Assembly (NCBI GenBank): GCA_034770075.1
Contig: CM068377.1
Span: 70,038,358-70,102,357 of the forward strand
Source: Aralia elata
Taxonomy: Eukaryota; Streptophyta; Magnoliopsida; Apiales; Araliaceae
Length of the DNA stretch: 64,000 bases
Direction of reading: 5' to 3'
Shown: positions 46,310-58,210 of the stretch, in pieces
How the letters are laid out: every line of letters starts with the position of its first letter
Numbering within the stretch: position 1 is the first letter of the stretch
Position numbers and translations under genes: made by a program
The notes under the pieces: generated by a model
The model's input: only the letters and a program-made list of their open reading frames with translations
Told to the model about the DNA's origin: nothing
Database searches by the model: none

Positions 46310-49300
46310 TTTATTTCTGAGTACTTGCTTTTTCCTGTCAACTATTTGAACAGGCACTTTTTCGTAAGATAAATCTTTTTCAAACTGCAGGGGTTTATAT
46401 TCTATAACATGCTTGTAGTTGGGTTTGTATGGTCATAACACCGAAACATGAAAAACATTGTGGATATGTTTCAACGCTAGACATTAGGCTACCTCATACA
46501 CGACTTCATCAATTCGCCGTAACACTTCAAAGGGTCCAATGAACCTCGGGCTCAGTTTCCCCTTCTTACCAAAATGAATTTTTCCTTTCCAAGGAGACAC
46601 TTTCAAGAAAACGAAGCTACCAGTTTCAAATTCTCAATTTTTGCGGTGTTGATCGCCATATTTCTTCTGTCTATCTGGAGCAGCTATCAATCTCACCCTG
46701 ATCACTTTGATGATTTTGGCAGTCTGTTGTACTAGTTCTGGTCCTACCAATTGACGTTCGCCAACTTCATCCCAGCATAATGGAGTTCTGCACTTTCTGC
46801 CTTACAATGCTTCGTAAGGCGGCATGCCAATACTTGCATGGTAACCTGTTACTATAAGCAAATTCCACCAATGGTAGATGAACGTCCCAATTCCCTTTGA
46901 AATCCATGATATAAGCTCTTAACATATCTTCCGATGTTTGAATTGTTCTTTCACTCTGTCCGTCGATCTGTGGATGATATTTCGTACTCATACGTCACTG
47001 CGTTCCTAAGCATTCCTGCAGGTGCTTCTAGAAGTTCGATGTGAATCATGGATCCCTATCTGAAACGATAAATACTGGAACATCGTGCCTCGAAACAATC
47101 TCTTTCACATACAACTTTGTCAACTGATCTAGGTTAAATCTGATCTTGATCGGTAGGAAATGTGCTGATTTCGTCAGTCGATCTACGATAACCCAAACCG
47201 CGTCAAAACCTTTCTGAGTCGTCGGAAGACCTACTACGAAATCCATTGTGATATGTTCCCATTTTCATTCTGGGATTTCTAACGGTTGTAGTAACCCACT
47301 CGGCCTATGATGTTCTGGTTTAACTTTCTGACATGCCAAACACTTGGCCACACATTTGGCAATGTCTCTTTTCATATTCGGCCACCAGAAATGTTGTCGG
47401 AGGTCTCGGTACATCTTTCGTACTTCCCGGATAAAACAAATATCTCGAACTATGAGCCTCACTCAAAATCTCTTCCTTAACCCCTGGTACTGGCGGAATC
47501 CAAATTCTTCCTTCAAATCTCAATAATCCTTCGATATCAACTTTGAATTTCATTTCATTACCTTCAGATATTCTTTTCCTGATTTTCTCACATTCCTCAT
47601 CCTGAAGTTGTGCTCCCTTAACCTTATCCACTAAAGTTGGAGCGGCTCCCATTTGAAACAATTTGTCGTCAGACTCCTCAGGATATGTCACCTTCAACTC
47701 CAGTTTTGCCATTGTTGTAATTAGCTCCTCCTGAGCGGTTAACATAGACAATTTCTCCTGACCCTTTCTGCTTAATGCGTCGACCACAATCGCTTTATCC
47801 GGATGGTATAAAATCTCGTAGTCATAGTCCTTTATTAATTCTAACCACCTCTTATGTCGCATATTCAGGTCCTTCTATGTGAAAATATATTTCAGGCTCT
47901 TATGGTCTGTATATATTTCACATTTCTCTCTGTAAAGATAGTGTCTCCAGATCTTCAAAGCAAACACTACCGTGGCCAATTCTAAATCATGGGTAGGATA
48001 CCCCTCCTCATAGTCCTTTAGTTGTCGTGATGCATACGCAATGACCTTACCGTTCTGCATAAGCACACAGCCTAGGCCTTTATGCGATGCATCATTGTAC
48101 ACCACAAAATTTCCTGTGCTATCCGATAGAGACAACACAGGTGCCGTACTCAACCTCTTCTTTAATTCTTGAAAACTTTCCTCACACTTTTCCGTCCAAA
48201 CGAACTTCACCACCTTCCTAGTCAAATTCGTTAATGGAGTCGCAATTTTGGAAAAATCCTGAATGAATCTTCTGTAATAACCTGCCAATCCTAGAAAACT
48301 CCTTACTTCTGATGGTATTTTCGGCTGATCCCAGTTAAGCACAGCTTCAACCTTTGACGGATCTACCGAAATCCCATCCTTGTTAATCACATGTCCAAGA
48401 AATTGTACCTGCTCTATCCAGAATTCACATTTTGAAAACTTAGCGTACAACTTCTTTCTTCTTAACGCTTCCAATGTCACCTTCAAATGCTCCACATGCT
48501 CTTCCTTAGTTTTGGAATATACTAGAATATCATCGATGAACACCACTACAAACTTATCCAAAAATGGCTTAAACACCCTGTTCATTAGGTCCATGGATGC
48601 TGCAGGAGTATTTGTTATACCAAATGACATCACCAGAAACTCGTAGTGACCATAACGAGTTCTGAATGCTGTCTTCGGTACATCTTCCTTCCTTACTTTC
48701 AACTGATGATAACCACTTCTCAAATCTATCTTCGAGAAATACCTAGCTCCTTTCAATTGATCAAACAAGTCATTGATCCTTGGCAACAGATGCTTATTTT
48801 TAATCATGACCTTGTTTAACTCTCTATAATCAATGCAAAGTCGCATCGATCCATCCTTCTTCTTGACAAATAATATCGGTGCTCCCCATGGCGATACGCT
48901 CGGCTGGATATACTTCTTGTCTAAAAGTTCTTGCAGTTGCACCATCAATTCTTTCATCTCTACTGGAGCCATACGGTACGGAGCCTTCGATATAGGAGTT
49001 GTTCCTGGCGCCAGATCGATTACAAATTCCACTTCCCTGTCTGGTGGAAGTCCTGGCAAATCGTCTGGAAATACATCTACAAAATCTCTTACGATAGGTA
49101 TCTCTTCTAATTTCGGACTCTCTTTTTGAGTATCGACTATGTAGGCAAAGTAACCCACACAGCCTTGTCTCAACAACTTATTGGCCTGCATCATCGTTAG
49201 ACAACTCGCTTGCCTAGGCTACTTGTTGCCATAAAATACTACCTTTGACGGAGTCATAAGGTTAATACACTTCCTTTGTCAATCAATTATCGCCCCATAA

Positions 49301-49734
49301 TTGAATAGCCAATCTATTCCCAAAATAACGTCAAATTCCCGAAGTTTAATCGGGATTAAATCTACAGTCATCACATTTTCCTTAATATCCACTCTACAGT
49401 TCTTGTGTATATACCTAACAGGAATTACCTCCCTATTCGCAATTTCTATGTTCAAAGGGTAATCTAATTCCTCCTTAGGCAAATCTAGATTCTTAGCAAA
49501 GTCATCGGATATAAATGAACAAGTAGCACCCGAATCAAATAATACATAAGCATTTATATTATTGATTAGAATGATACCTGACACTAAATCGCATGACTGT
49601 ACGACGTCCTGCACGGTCATGTTGAAAGTTCTGGCGGTAGGTCGGTTTGTCGGTGCTGATCCAATTATGGTTAACGTGCTACCACCACTGTTTCCCCTAC
49701 TCCCTCCTGCTCCTCCTGCTGCCTTCTTGGGGCA
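46310..49734 (-). pseudogene. Element F pol (PR-RT-RNaseH-IN)
   Basis: The protease DSGATCSFIS lies at about 49512-49536. RT through RNase H is one uninterrupted 439-codon frame (47875-49194) with FIDDI at 48526-48540 and YNDASHKGLGCVLMQ near 48090. The connection region and zinc domain follow at 47265-47862. The integrase core has MDFVVG (47246), VSDRDP (about 47050) and DGQSERT (46950-46966). Frameshifts or stops lie near 47870, 47400, 47250, 47040 and 46860. The reading ends at the G insertion. RT/RNase H is the best-preserved coding block in the retrotransposon part of the window. Confidence 0.9.
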
Positions 49735-50709
49735 ATCCCTAGCTAGATGATCATTTGACCCGCAAGTGAAGCAAGCGCCCTTTTTAGGATTAGGACAATT
49801 TGGTGCTATGTGACCCTCCTAGCCACAATTGTAGCAAACCCTCTTCCTCTTCAGGCATATTCCCACATGATTCTTCCCGCAGGTAATACACGCCTCCACT
49901 TTCTTCTTCTGACCTCCCTGTTGATTCCCAGCAGACCCATTGTCATTCCACTTCCTCTTCTGATTGTGACCACCACTATTGCTACCACTAGCCTTGTTAT
50001 TCTCATTTTCACCCTTCTTCTTCTTCTGCTCCTGATTATACTTAGTCAGAGCGTCGCTTCCTCCTTCTACGATAATTTCCTTCTCCAAAACTCCTGCAAA
50101 AATGTCCAATTAGAACATTGACACTTTGATGTACAACCACGGCTTCAATCCCTGTTCAAATCTTCCCGCCTTCCTCTCATCGGTATTCACCTGATATGTT
50201 GCGAACCTAGCCAACTCGTTAAACTTCGCAGCATACTCCGGTACAGTCATGGTACCCTATTTCATCTCTAGGAATTGAACCTCCATCTGATTACGTGAGC
50301 TTGCCAGAAAATACATCTCAAAGAACATCTCCTTGAACCTATCCCATGTGATTACACCCTGACCTCCTCGAACATTATTCGCTTGCCACCAGTAGTTGGC
50401 TTCTGACTTAAGCATGAACGTTGCGAAGGCAGTCTTTTGGTCATCGCTAACACTAGTAACGTCGAACACCTTCTCCATTTCCATCACCCAGGTTTGGGCT
50501 TCGATTGGGTTCATGGAACCCCTAAACTCTGGCGGTCCTACCACTTTGAAATCCTTAAATGACATAACTGGTGGAGCTTGTGGCTGGTTCGCAAGTGCTC
50601 CAGCTAAAAGGTTTACTAATTACTATACAGGATTAACATTAGCGTCGTTGTTATTATTGTTAGTGGGGCTTTCCTGAGCTTGCTAACGTGGTTGGCGTCT
50701 CGGCGACAT
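49735..50709 (-). pseudogene. Element F gag
   Basis: The start is MSPRRQPR at 50709, collinear with A gag. The gag core FKDFKVVGPPEFRGSMNPIEAQTW to the SSRNQMEVQFLEMK region is at 50257-50565. The CITCG segment, CYNCG then TAG (49819-49821) then EGHIAPNC, and an intact CFTCGSNDHLARDC knuckle follow. Other in-frame stops (for example at EMK-stop-GTM and SMF-stop-LD) look like CAG to TAG or CAA to TAA changes compared with A. The TAG inside the knuckle is shared with A. Confidence 0.88.
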
Positions 50710-51003
50710 TTTCTGTTTAAGAATATGCGCTTATTAGATCATTACTCAATTTCTTAAGTGGTTAATATTTAACTCAAACAATTCAGGTTAAACACTTAAC
50801 ACATAACATCTTCAAATAAACTTTGATATTTCATTCATTCAAAAGTTCTAAACATAGAAAGATAGCATCACTGCTATTTACATCAACTATCCCGAAATAA
50901 AAGAATCTTCAGGATTAAATAATCGTATTTCATTGTTTATAATCACGCTGGAATTTACATTACTAACTACCATAAATATTCACATATTTCAATAATTTTC
51001 CTA

Positions 51004-51768
51004 TCACGGCCTACTAAGGCGTCGAACCACCTTTCTGCGTTCTTCCTCCATGATACAGAACATCGTCCTACTATCCAAGATGTACCATGGCAGGTCCTCG
51101 AACTGAACTGGATAGTGGAGAACTCAATCCTGGGCCTTGTCAATTGCTGTCTGAAATGCATAGTCCGTCTCCTCAATCCTAACCTTCTTTACCCGCTCAC
51201 CTTCTTCAGAAATTTCTGCACATCGAAAGGCCTTCATCCAGGCGTCTTCTGCTCTAGCACGTTCTGCTGACTCTTCACTCAGGTCATCCTTCAATTTCTC
51301 AATTTCAACCTTCATCTTCTCATTCTCAGCTAACAACTCTTCCTTTTGACTCTTTGCCTGAACTAGCTTCCATTGCACGTCTCCAAGACGTATATCCAGA
51401 TCCTCAATCTTCTCATTCTTTCTTTCTATAGCAGTCTGGCGCATATTTACCAGTCTCTCTAAATCTCTGATTCTATCCTATAACTCTATGGTACGATCAT
51501 ACAGTGCATAATACATCTCAACGTCGATAGAGGTAAGGGGTACCTCCTCAAGATCTTCATCATCCTCCTCAGCCTCTACCTCTACCTCCTCAGAGTCCTC
51601 CTCTGAATCAAACTTAGGCTCATGCTCCTAACCCACAACAGTGATCAACGGAGATGGCTCTCTCTGTATCAACTGCTCTCGGATAACATGGATATCATGG
51701 GGCTCCTCCTCTCTAGCTACTCGGGGCTCAACCTCCTTAGGCTGACTGGATCTTCCAATATTCGACAT
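51004..51768 (-). pseudogene. Extra ORF upstream of gag, element F (ORF0)
   Basis: This is a 255-codon frame from MSNIGRSSQPKEVEP to VRRLSRP, collinear with ORF0 of A (253 codons). An acidic segment (FDSEEDSEEVEVEAEEDDED) is followed by a long coiled coil (51124-51444, RLGDVQWKLVQAKSQKEEL, then KMKVEIEKLKDDLSEESAE). Stops occur at 51478-51480 (the same codon as a stop in A), near codon 49 and near 51122. The predicted protein is small, soluble, very charged and helical. No recognised domain. It lies between primer site and gag in the same orientation. Confidence 0.72.
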
Positions 51769-51986
51769 CCTAACAACAAAGTTTAAGTTTTAATTAATAC
51801 TTGATACCACTCGCGACACATAAGTTATTAACACATAAACACATAGCACATAAAGTCTTTTATTATCTTTAATGAATTCCTTAATTCATTCCTTAGAACT
51901 CGATAAGAGTTTATCACCACTATGTTTTTTGTCTTCTAAAAGGCTACTACCCTAAGGTTTTCCCCACCTAAGATTCATAACCTGCA

Positions 51987-51998
51987 GCTTTGATACCA
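51987..51998 (-). other. Primer-binding site, element F
   Basis: On the minus strand TGGTATCAAAGC follows three bases after the 5' LTR and matches initiator tRNA-Met with one mismatch. Confidence 0.85.
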
Positions 51999-52001
51999 AC
52001 C

Positions 52002-52390
52002 TGTGATACCCCCAAATCCGGATACTTCTTCCCACAGAATTTGGTGTTCACTATCCAAATCAATCACATCTAACTACCCATAAATAAGAAAATAACTGAA
52101 ATTCATAACTGAAATACAAATCCTGCCATTAAAGGGTTACAACATCTTAAACAAATCAATCCCAGGTCATCTCACCTTAAACAAAACATCAATGCGGAAA
52201 CATAACATAAATAACATAGGTCTATTACATAAACATCTTTCAAATAAATTAACAAGTCTTCATCACTTGTTCGCCTTGCCTTTTCCCTTACTAGTAGATG
52301 GTTCGTCAACTCTTTCAACTTTAGCTGCAATATTATTATGCAAGAATGAACAAACGATTGCCCAACAAGTATAATAACAACAACAACAAC

Positions 52391-52469
<79 letters not shown>

Positions 52470-54917
52470 TGTGAGTAATCAATAGATGCTGAACAATGAA
52501 AAACTCGACTTTTGAATCAAGATTAGAAAACAAGAATCAAAAGTATATTTGAGGGTCACAAGACTATGAACTATGTCCTAGGTTATCAAGTATTTCTAGT
52601 TTAAACATTTAACAGTTATAAAACTATATGGACCTTACTTCTAATACTTAGGGGGATCAGCCTTTCGTATCATGTATGTGCATAACATCTCAACGCTAAC
52701 GCATAAATATAATCCCCTATAAAAGGGTTGTTCATCTCAGTTTGACATAAGACTCCACACCAAAGGAAGTTTGGTTTGGATTAACTTCAAACACAGTTCT
52801 AGAATTTAGAATGCTCATCAACTGTGGACTAGTTGAATCAATAAGGGTTCGCTAGTCAATCAAGGTTCAATAATATAATATAAATGATATTTGAATTCAA
52901 CGACTGAATCTCAAATGAATACAATTGAATAAACATTGTACAACTGAAGTATCACTTTAAAAGAGTTAGAATATCTCATTTGATATCATGAACTTGAATA
53001 AATGAGGGTAAGGATCTTGCTCAACATAAGAGTAGGATTTATAACTTGCGTAATTGAAATCAAATTAGGGATAAGATACTTGCTCAATGAAAAAGTAGAG
53101 TTAAGAAACTCGCATAATTGAAATCAAGTTAGGGTAAGGAAACTTGCCTCGTGCGTAGATTATACGTTTTACTATTCACGTTCCTCAATTAATCCTACAT
53201 ACCATTCCAAGTCACGATACCAATTAATTATAATATAATTAGCATCATGAGTATATTCTATTTTATCTTAACTTAACCCTAAGTCTGAGTATATTAATGA
53301 CATTCACAACATTAACTCTTAAACACATTATTAGACTACACATAACAAGTTTATACATACATTCGACTTATCAATTAATCACGTAAAATCGTCATTGACA
53401 TGTTAGTAACATGTTTTAACATCTCATTACATGATTATTACATTTTCATGTTCATTAGATTGGGTTATAATTATATTTTCTGGGCTTGAACACTTAAATA
53501 AAATTTTCTGGGTTAGTCTGTTAACCGGCGCGGTCGCACCGTTTTTGTTCTTGGCACCAGCGCAGCCGCACTGTGCCTGAACTCTGGATCTGGTTTGCTT
53601 GTGGCGCGGCCGCGCCACTTTTGTTCTTGACACCAGCGCGGCCGCGCTGGTTCGCAGACTCAGATACTGAAGCTCGCGAAGAACGCAGAAAATGCCAAAT
53701 TTGGCCAAAGCTTCGCTCACACAACAAATTTAACACTACCCATAGATTTTGAACTTTACATAAATATATTATAACAATCATAGCATGACTTTAATTAACC
53801 ACTTAAACAACCTAAACAACCAAATTTAAATCCATAAATCTAATATTTTTGTAAAAACTCCATTTTTTAACATATTTAGCGAATCCATTCACCACAGATT
53901 CGTTACTCAACCAAATCAGTTCATATAACTTGTATTCTTTTCGTATTTGAACGTATAAACATAATCAATCATCAATTTATCGATTAACGTATAAATTAAG
54001 CATCAATTTTTATACATATAAGTCATATTCAAATACTAGTCCTCTTTAAACTTCAAAACTCTAATTAAAACATAATTTCATGAATTAACTACTCTAAAAC
54101 AGTTTATAAACATCATATAGTAGATTATACATGCATTTTAACAATTATAAGCAACTTTCAAACAATTTGGTCATGAAAACTTACTTACAGAGAATTAAAA
54201 ATCAAATTTTCTGTTAAACCATGGAGAACAATAATTAAAAGCTTGAGATTAAGAATTTTACCTTTAATCCTTGCTTCAGTTTCTCTCAATCTTCTGTTAA
54301 TCTTCACAAACTCTTTCTCTCTCAATTTCTCTCTACCCTCTAAACTTCTCTATGTTTTAGCCTTATGAAAAGTAACTGATGAAGTATACGTATTAACTGA
54401 TATACGTGGGTATCAGTTAAGTGCATTATGGTCTTAACTGATCCCATGTTCTTAAGGTTATGTTTGGTTTGTTCCTATAAGTTCCCCTTTTGGTTTATTT
54501 TAATTAACTTACTTACTATAAAGTTTATTGTCACACTTTAATAAATCAAACCCTATTATTTAATTACAATTAAATAAAAGTCACTACTATTCATTAAATC
54601 AAAAAATCACATAATTAAAATTCTCATATAATTAAAATTCTCATTTATTTAATTATGACAAATTAATAAATCTCTAATTAATTATTAAATTAGTTAGAAC
54701 AACATCACAATTAACAAACAACTCATTATCTCAATTAAATTCACATTTTACATTATAAAATTATTTCACATTAATATAATCAATGTAATATATTTAATTA
54801 AATTAATCTACAACAATTTCATCAAATACTTATTTAACTCAATAAATAAATCAACACAAATATTTATTTAATTCAATAAATATTTAAAAATTAAATATAA
54901 AATTCTCGTTCGTTACA
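52002..54917 (-). mobile_element. Element F 5' LTR
   Basis: The LTR is 2,916 bp, collinear with the 3' LTR. The longer (TAA)n at 52371-52468 and a short tandem duplication of AATTAAAATTCTCAT near 54610-54640 add length. The dyad is at 54411-54442 and the GC cassette at 53526-53651. Confidence 0.9.
53526..53651 (-). repeat. GC-rich palindrome cassette, F 5' LTR
   Basis: Two perfect palindromes, GTGGCGCGGCCGCGCCAC (53601-53618) and ACCAGCGCGGCCGCGCTGGT (53632-53651), plus weaker units CGGCGCGGTCGCACCG and CACCAGCGCAGCCGCACTGTG upstream. All surround a GCGGCCGC-like centre. The 3' LTR copy has several single changes that break symmetry. Confidence 0.85.
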
Positions 54918-55049
54918 AAATTCATCTTTTTGCTCTAGCAATACAGTGGTTTACTGTATCTTAAGACATTTGAATTTTAAGTAACTGCATTTTAGAATTG
55001 ATGAATGTTATGAAACTTCTGGTTTTGTCATCATCAAATAGTGGGAGAT
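54918..55049 (+). other. Element E sequence before its 3' LTR, with PPT
   Basis: This is the continuation of the Sirevirus after the F insertion. It ends with TTTTGTCATCATCAAATAG and then GTGGGAGAT, the polypurine tract and preceding motif typical of Sireviruses, directly before the LTR start TGTTAGAATC. Confidence 0.75.
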
Positions 55050-56540
55050 TGTTAGAATCTGCATGATAGATTTGATGATGAATATGATTAATGTATATTT
55101 GTACTAGTAAATTTTGTAAAGTCCTTAATGATGATATGATGTACAAGGAATTAGAATAGAAAGATCAAATTTGTTAAGTTGATCTGATGTATAGTTAATA
55201 GGTCTAAATTAATCGTATAGTTACTCTGCCAGTTCGTAGTCTTAGCATGGATCGCAGAGTAAACTTCTCTTACGTAGTGCATCAAGTGTGCGATCGTAGA
55301 GCTTTCTCACTCGTCGTAGAGTTCACTCCAAGTTGTAAAGTAAAGATCAGCTCTTAGAGTGAACAGAGGATCGCAGAGCTAAGTAAAGATCGTATGGTAA
55401 AGATAGAACGTAGAGTCCACTTTGAAGTCGTATAGTGAAGTGTAAATCGTAAAGTGACTCGAGGATCGTTCAGTGAAGACAAGATCGCAGAGTCAGCTTC
55501 AGAATCGTAGAGTTCAAACTTGAAGAGCTGATCGTATAATGCTTCTTTGATCGTAGAATAATCATTCGTAGAGTAAGCATAAGCTCTACGTTTTCTCCAC
55601 CAAGTCTATGATCAATAAACTTCGTAGAGTAAGTCATGACTGACAAGAAGACTAACAAGGGAGCATTGTAGATTGAAGGTCTCATTATGTTCACCAAACA
55701 TCCTTGGTTAAAATCGAAGTTCAAAAGATATTCTGTCTAACAGCTAGTTTGGCAAAAGCGACAACTCCCAGGTGTTAGGTGAAGTTACAGTCTGATGTGA
55801 CAGGCCTAAGCCGCAAAACAAGCTGACAGGACAACTTAAAATGTCAACATCAAGGATCCTAAAGTATCTGAGCATTAAATGCACAACGGAAACTTTGCAA
55901 CAGAAAGACTTTTCGACAGACTATAAAAGGTTCGAAGGATTCAAATTCAAGTAACGAACTATGATCAAAAAGCAAAAACTCTGCCAAAGTCAAAAGACCT
56001 TTACTCTACGAATCTGAATAACTTGTTCAAGTTGCTAAGTACCTGAGAAGAAAAGCTTATTGTCATCTTAGCAGCATCTCAATAACATTATTCAACATCA
56101 GTTAACCATTGTCTAAATGACAATCTTCCAAGTCTAAGTGACTTGAAGAGATCTTAGTGATCTAGGACTAAGTGTCCATATTCCGAGTCTTAGTGACTCG
56201 AAGGAACCTAAGTGGTTTAGTTGTAATAGATCTTTATGATCTTTATCCTTAGTAGATTTCCTACTTATTGACGTAGAAGAGTGAACTAGGAGTTATTCAG
56301 TCTTCGAACCACATAAAATCTTCTTGTGCCATTTACTTTCTGTTCTTATATTCTGCTATATTATCTTTTGTGGTTGATCCAAGAACTAAATTTAGAACTG
56401 TGATTTCCTCATAATCTTTAAGGTGGTTTTTCAAAATATATTCCGATGTGATTAATCAATCTTGATTAACTAACTATCTGATAACACATCCATAAATAAG
56501 TCAAAAATTTTAAAGAATCTATTCAACCCCCCCTTCTAGA
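55050..56540 (+). mobile_element. Element E (Sirevirus) 3' LTR
   Basis: It begins TGTTAGAATCTGCATGATAG after the polypurine tract. It contains a long array of TCGTAGAGT-like words (55212-55632) and a repeated AAGTGACTTGAAG/GAGTCTTAGTGACTCG region (56130-56220). The end is not certain: a C-run and CTTCTAGATC at 56525-56543 precede Copia coding sequence, and I could not place a clear CA terminus. Length is about 1.49 kb. Confidence 0.65.
55212..55632 (+). repeat. Array of TCGTAGAGT-like words in E LTR
   Basis: Roughly 18 variants of (A/G)TCGNAGAGT or TCGTANAGTG occur at irregular 15-35-bp spacing, with one inverted copy CTCTACG near 55584. The same word forms inverted pairs CGTAGAGTCT...CACTCTACG at 34482, 34533 and 34584 inside the E coiled-coil gene. 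Confidence 0.75.
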
Positions 56541-56553
56541 TCTTATTTATGCC

Positions 56554-56962
56554 TCTGGGAAACAGCATAAGGTACAACGATCTATTTATGGATTAAAACA
56601 AGCTTCTTGAAAATGGAACATTCGTTTTGATGAGACAATTAAAGAGTTTGATTTTATAAAAAATGAGGATGAACCATGTATGTATAAGAAGGTTAGTGGG
56701 AGCGCTGTGATATTCCTGATACTATATGTTGATGATATATTAGTTGTTGGGAATGACATACCAATGCTACAATCAGTAAACATATGATTGTTTAAACACT
56801 TCTCCATGAAGGACTTGGGAGAAGCATCCTATATTTTGGAGATAAAGATCTATAGAGATACATCTAAAAGGATGCTCGGCTTGACCCAAGGAACGTACAT
56901 TGATTCGATGTTAAAAAGGTTTAGTATGAAAAACTCCAAGAGATGACTCATACCGATGAGCC
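56554..56962 (+). pseudogene. Ty1/copia reverse transcriptase remnant (H)
   Basis: Fragments of a Copia RT are readable: RSIYGLKQAS then a stop, KWNIRFDETIKEFDFIKNEDEP, the catalytic YVDDI (56725-56736), then FSMKDLGEASYILEIKIYRD, GLTQGTYIDSMLKRFSMKNSKR and PMSHG. Stops occur after KQAS, in the segment after MLQSVN, and after NSKR. It is a different lineage from the Sirevirus. The left end is cut by the E LTR and the right end passes directly into mTERF coding sequence. Confidence 0.85.
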
Positions 56963-57748
56963 ATGGACGTTGGCTTATTTGGGTCGGACCTAGTTAAGGT
57001 TTTTCGGGATTATCCAGATTTCATCAGGAGAGGGTTAGATACCTATATCGAACCATCTATTTCATATCTAAAAGAATTATTGGGGAGTGATGAAAATGTG
57101 GTCCAGGCTCTTAGAAAATCAATTGGGATGTTATCAAACAATTTCCAAAATAAATTGAAATCCAATGTCTTGTTACTACAGAATTTTGGTTTCTCAAAGA
57201 AGAAAATTCAGAAGTTCATTATAAATCAACCAACATGTGTCCTACTAAGTTTCGAATGGCTTGAAGGTCTATTGCTTAGAGTTGAAGGGGAGTTGGGAAT
57301 TCCTCATGATTCTGCAATGTTTTTCCATGGTGTTCAGGCGTTTGCTTGTCTTAGGAAATCAACAGTAGACATGAAGTTTGATATCTTTAGGAGCTTTGGT
57401 TGGTTTGATTCGGAGACGATGACCATAGTTAGGTATCAACCCTATTGTTTAAAAATATCGAAGGCTAAACTTAGAATTAGGTTGAACTTTTTCATGAAAG
57501 AAATTGGCTATAATCCGTCATCCTTGGCTTCTCATCCCAAGTTTTTAGCACTTAGTCTGGAGAAAAGAGTGGTTCCTTGGAATGAAATTCTAAAAATCTT
57601 GCAAGAGAAGAAGCTGCTGCAACGTAAGTTGACTCTTTTTTCAGTTGTGTGCTATTCAGAGCTGAAATTTGTTAAGAACATTGTCCTGCGCTACAAGGAT
57701 GAGGTACCTGGTCTTTACGAAACCTACACCAAATACATGGAACAATGA
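56963..57748 (+). CDS. mTERF-family protein, 5'-truncated
   Basis: An intact 261-codon frame. From residue 4 it matches plant mTERF proteins, which bind nucleic acid in mitochondria or chloroplasts and affect organelle transcription or splicing. Family features are the repeated ~30-residue helical mTERF units, with motifs GSDLVKVFRDYP, SISYLKELLGSDENV, NFGFSKKKIQKFIINQP, SFGWFDSETMTIVRYQP, FFMKEIGYNPSSLASHPKFLALSLEKRV-type spacing, and the usual C-terminus (LYETYTKYME). Complete plant members are usually about 370-400 residues with an N-terminal transit peptide; both the peptide and the first repeats are missing. The ATG lies at the junction with Copia sequence. It is a likely pseudogene unless transcribed from the Copia side; the frame itself has no defect. 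Confidence 0.78.
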   Translation: MDVGLFGSDLVKVFRDYPDFIRRGLDTYIEPSISYLKELLGSDENVVQALRKSIGMLSNNFQNKLKSNVLLLQNFGFSKKKIQKFIINQPTCVLLSFEWLEGLLLRVEGELGIPHDSAMFFHGVQAFACLRKSTVDMKFDIFRSFGWFDSETMTIVRYQPYCLKISKAKLRIRLNFFMKEIGYNPSSLASHPKFLALSLEKRVVPWNEILKILQEKKLLQRKLTLFSVVCYSELKFVKNIVLRYKDEVPGLYETYTKYMEQ

Positions 57749-57763
57749 CGAGACTTGTTGTTT

Positions 57764-58210
57764 TAGATGAGGTGAGAAACTAAATTTAGTTTGTTGAATG
57801 ATTAGAATCCCATTTTGTCATTAATTAATGTTACTCAAGCTCTTGGTGATTTGGTTATGAGAGAGTTGGAGAATCTAACAACACCATGATAAGCTTATTT
57901 TACTAGTTGTTCCTCCTATCCTACTTATAAATTTAAATCGCTTAATTATGTGGCGCAAGGAAGCGACCTACCTCTTTAGATGAGGTGAGGAATTATGATA
58001 TAGTCTCAAGCTTTTGCATTTAATCATAGTTTTTCTTGTTTTTGTTGTTCCAATTGTGTTAGCTTAGTTTCCTCTGCTGATGCATTATCATAGCTGTAAA
58101 ATAATATTCTTGGTGTTTAGATTTTCAGAGAGCTGAAGGATCTAACTACACTGACAAATATTAATTTTATTAGTTGTATCTCATATCTTGCTTACAAACT
58201 TAAATTTTAG
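57764..58210 (+). repeat. Imperfect tandem duplication after mTERF
   Basis: TAGATGAGGTGAG-AA occurs at 57765 and 57977. Later segments also correspond: GAGAGTTGGAGAATCTAACAACACC-like at 57860 with GAGAGCTGAAGGATCTAACT at 58126, and TAGTTGTTCCTCCTATCCTA with TAGTTGTATCTCATATCTTG. The unit is about 210-265 bp. It may reflect duplicated 3' UTR of the mTERF gene. Confidence 0.55.

Larger units (their letters stand above)
36097..54917 (-). mobile_element. Element F, Ty3/gypsy chromovirus interrupted by G
   Basis: TSD AAATT is at 36092-36096 and 54918-54922. Minus-strand order from the right is 5' LTR, primer site, ORF0, gag, pol, duplicated polypurine tract, 3' LTR. Removing G leaves about 11.7 kb, the size of A, and the proteins are close relatives of A. 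Pol is better preserved than in A or B. The insertion split the Sirevirus E between its coiled-coil gene and its 3' LTR. Confidence 0.92.

Noticed and set aside
55212..55632. CRISPR-like array
   Set aside because: Repeats are short, degenerate and irregularly spaced inside a plant Sirevirus LTR; no cas genes and a eukaryotic context.
56586..56807. Minus-strand frame over the Copia RT remnant
   Set aside because: Shadow of the plus-strand RT, which has clear catalytic motifs.
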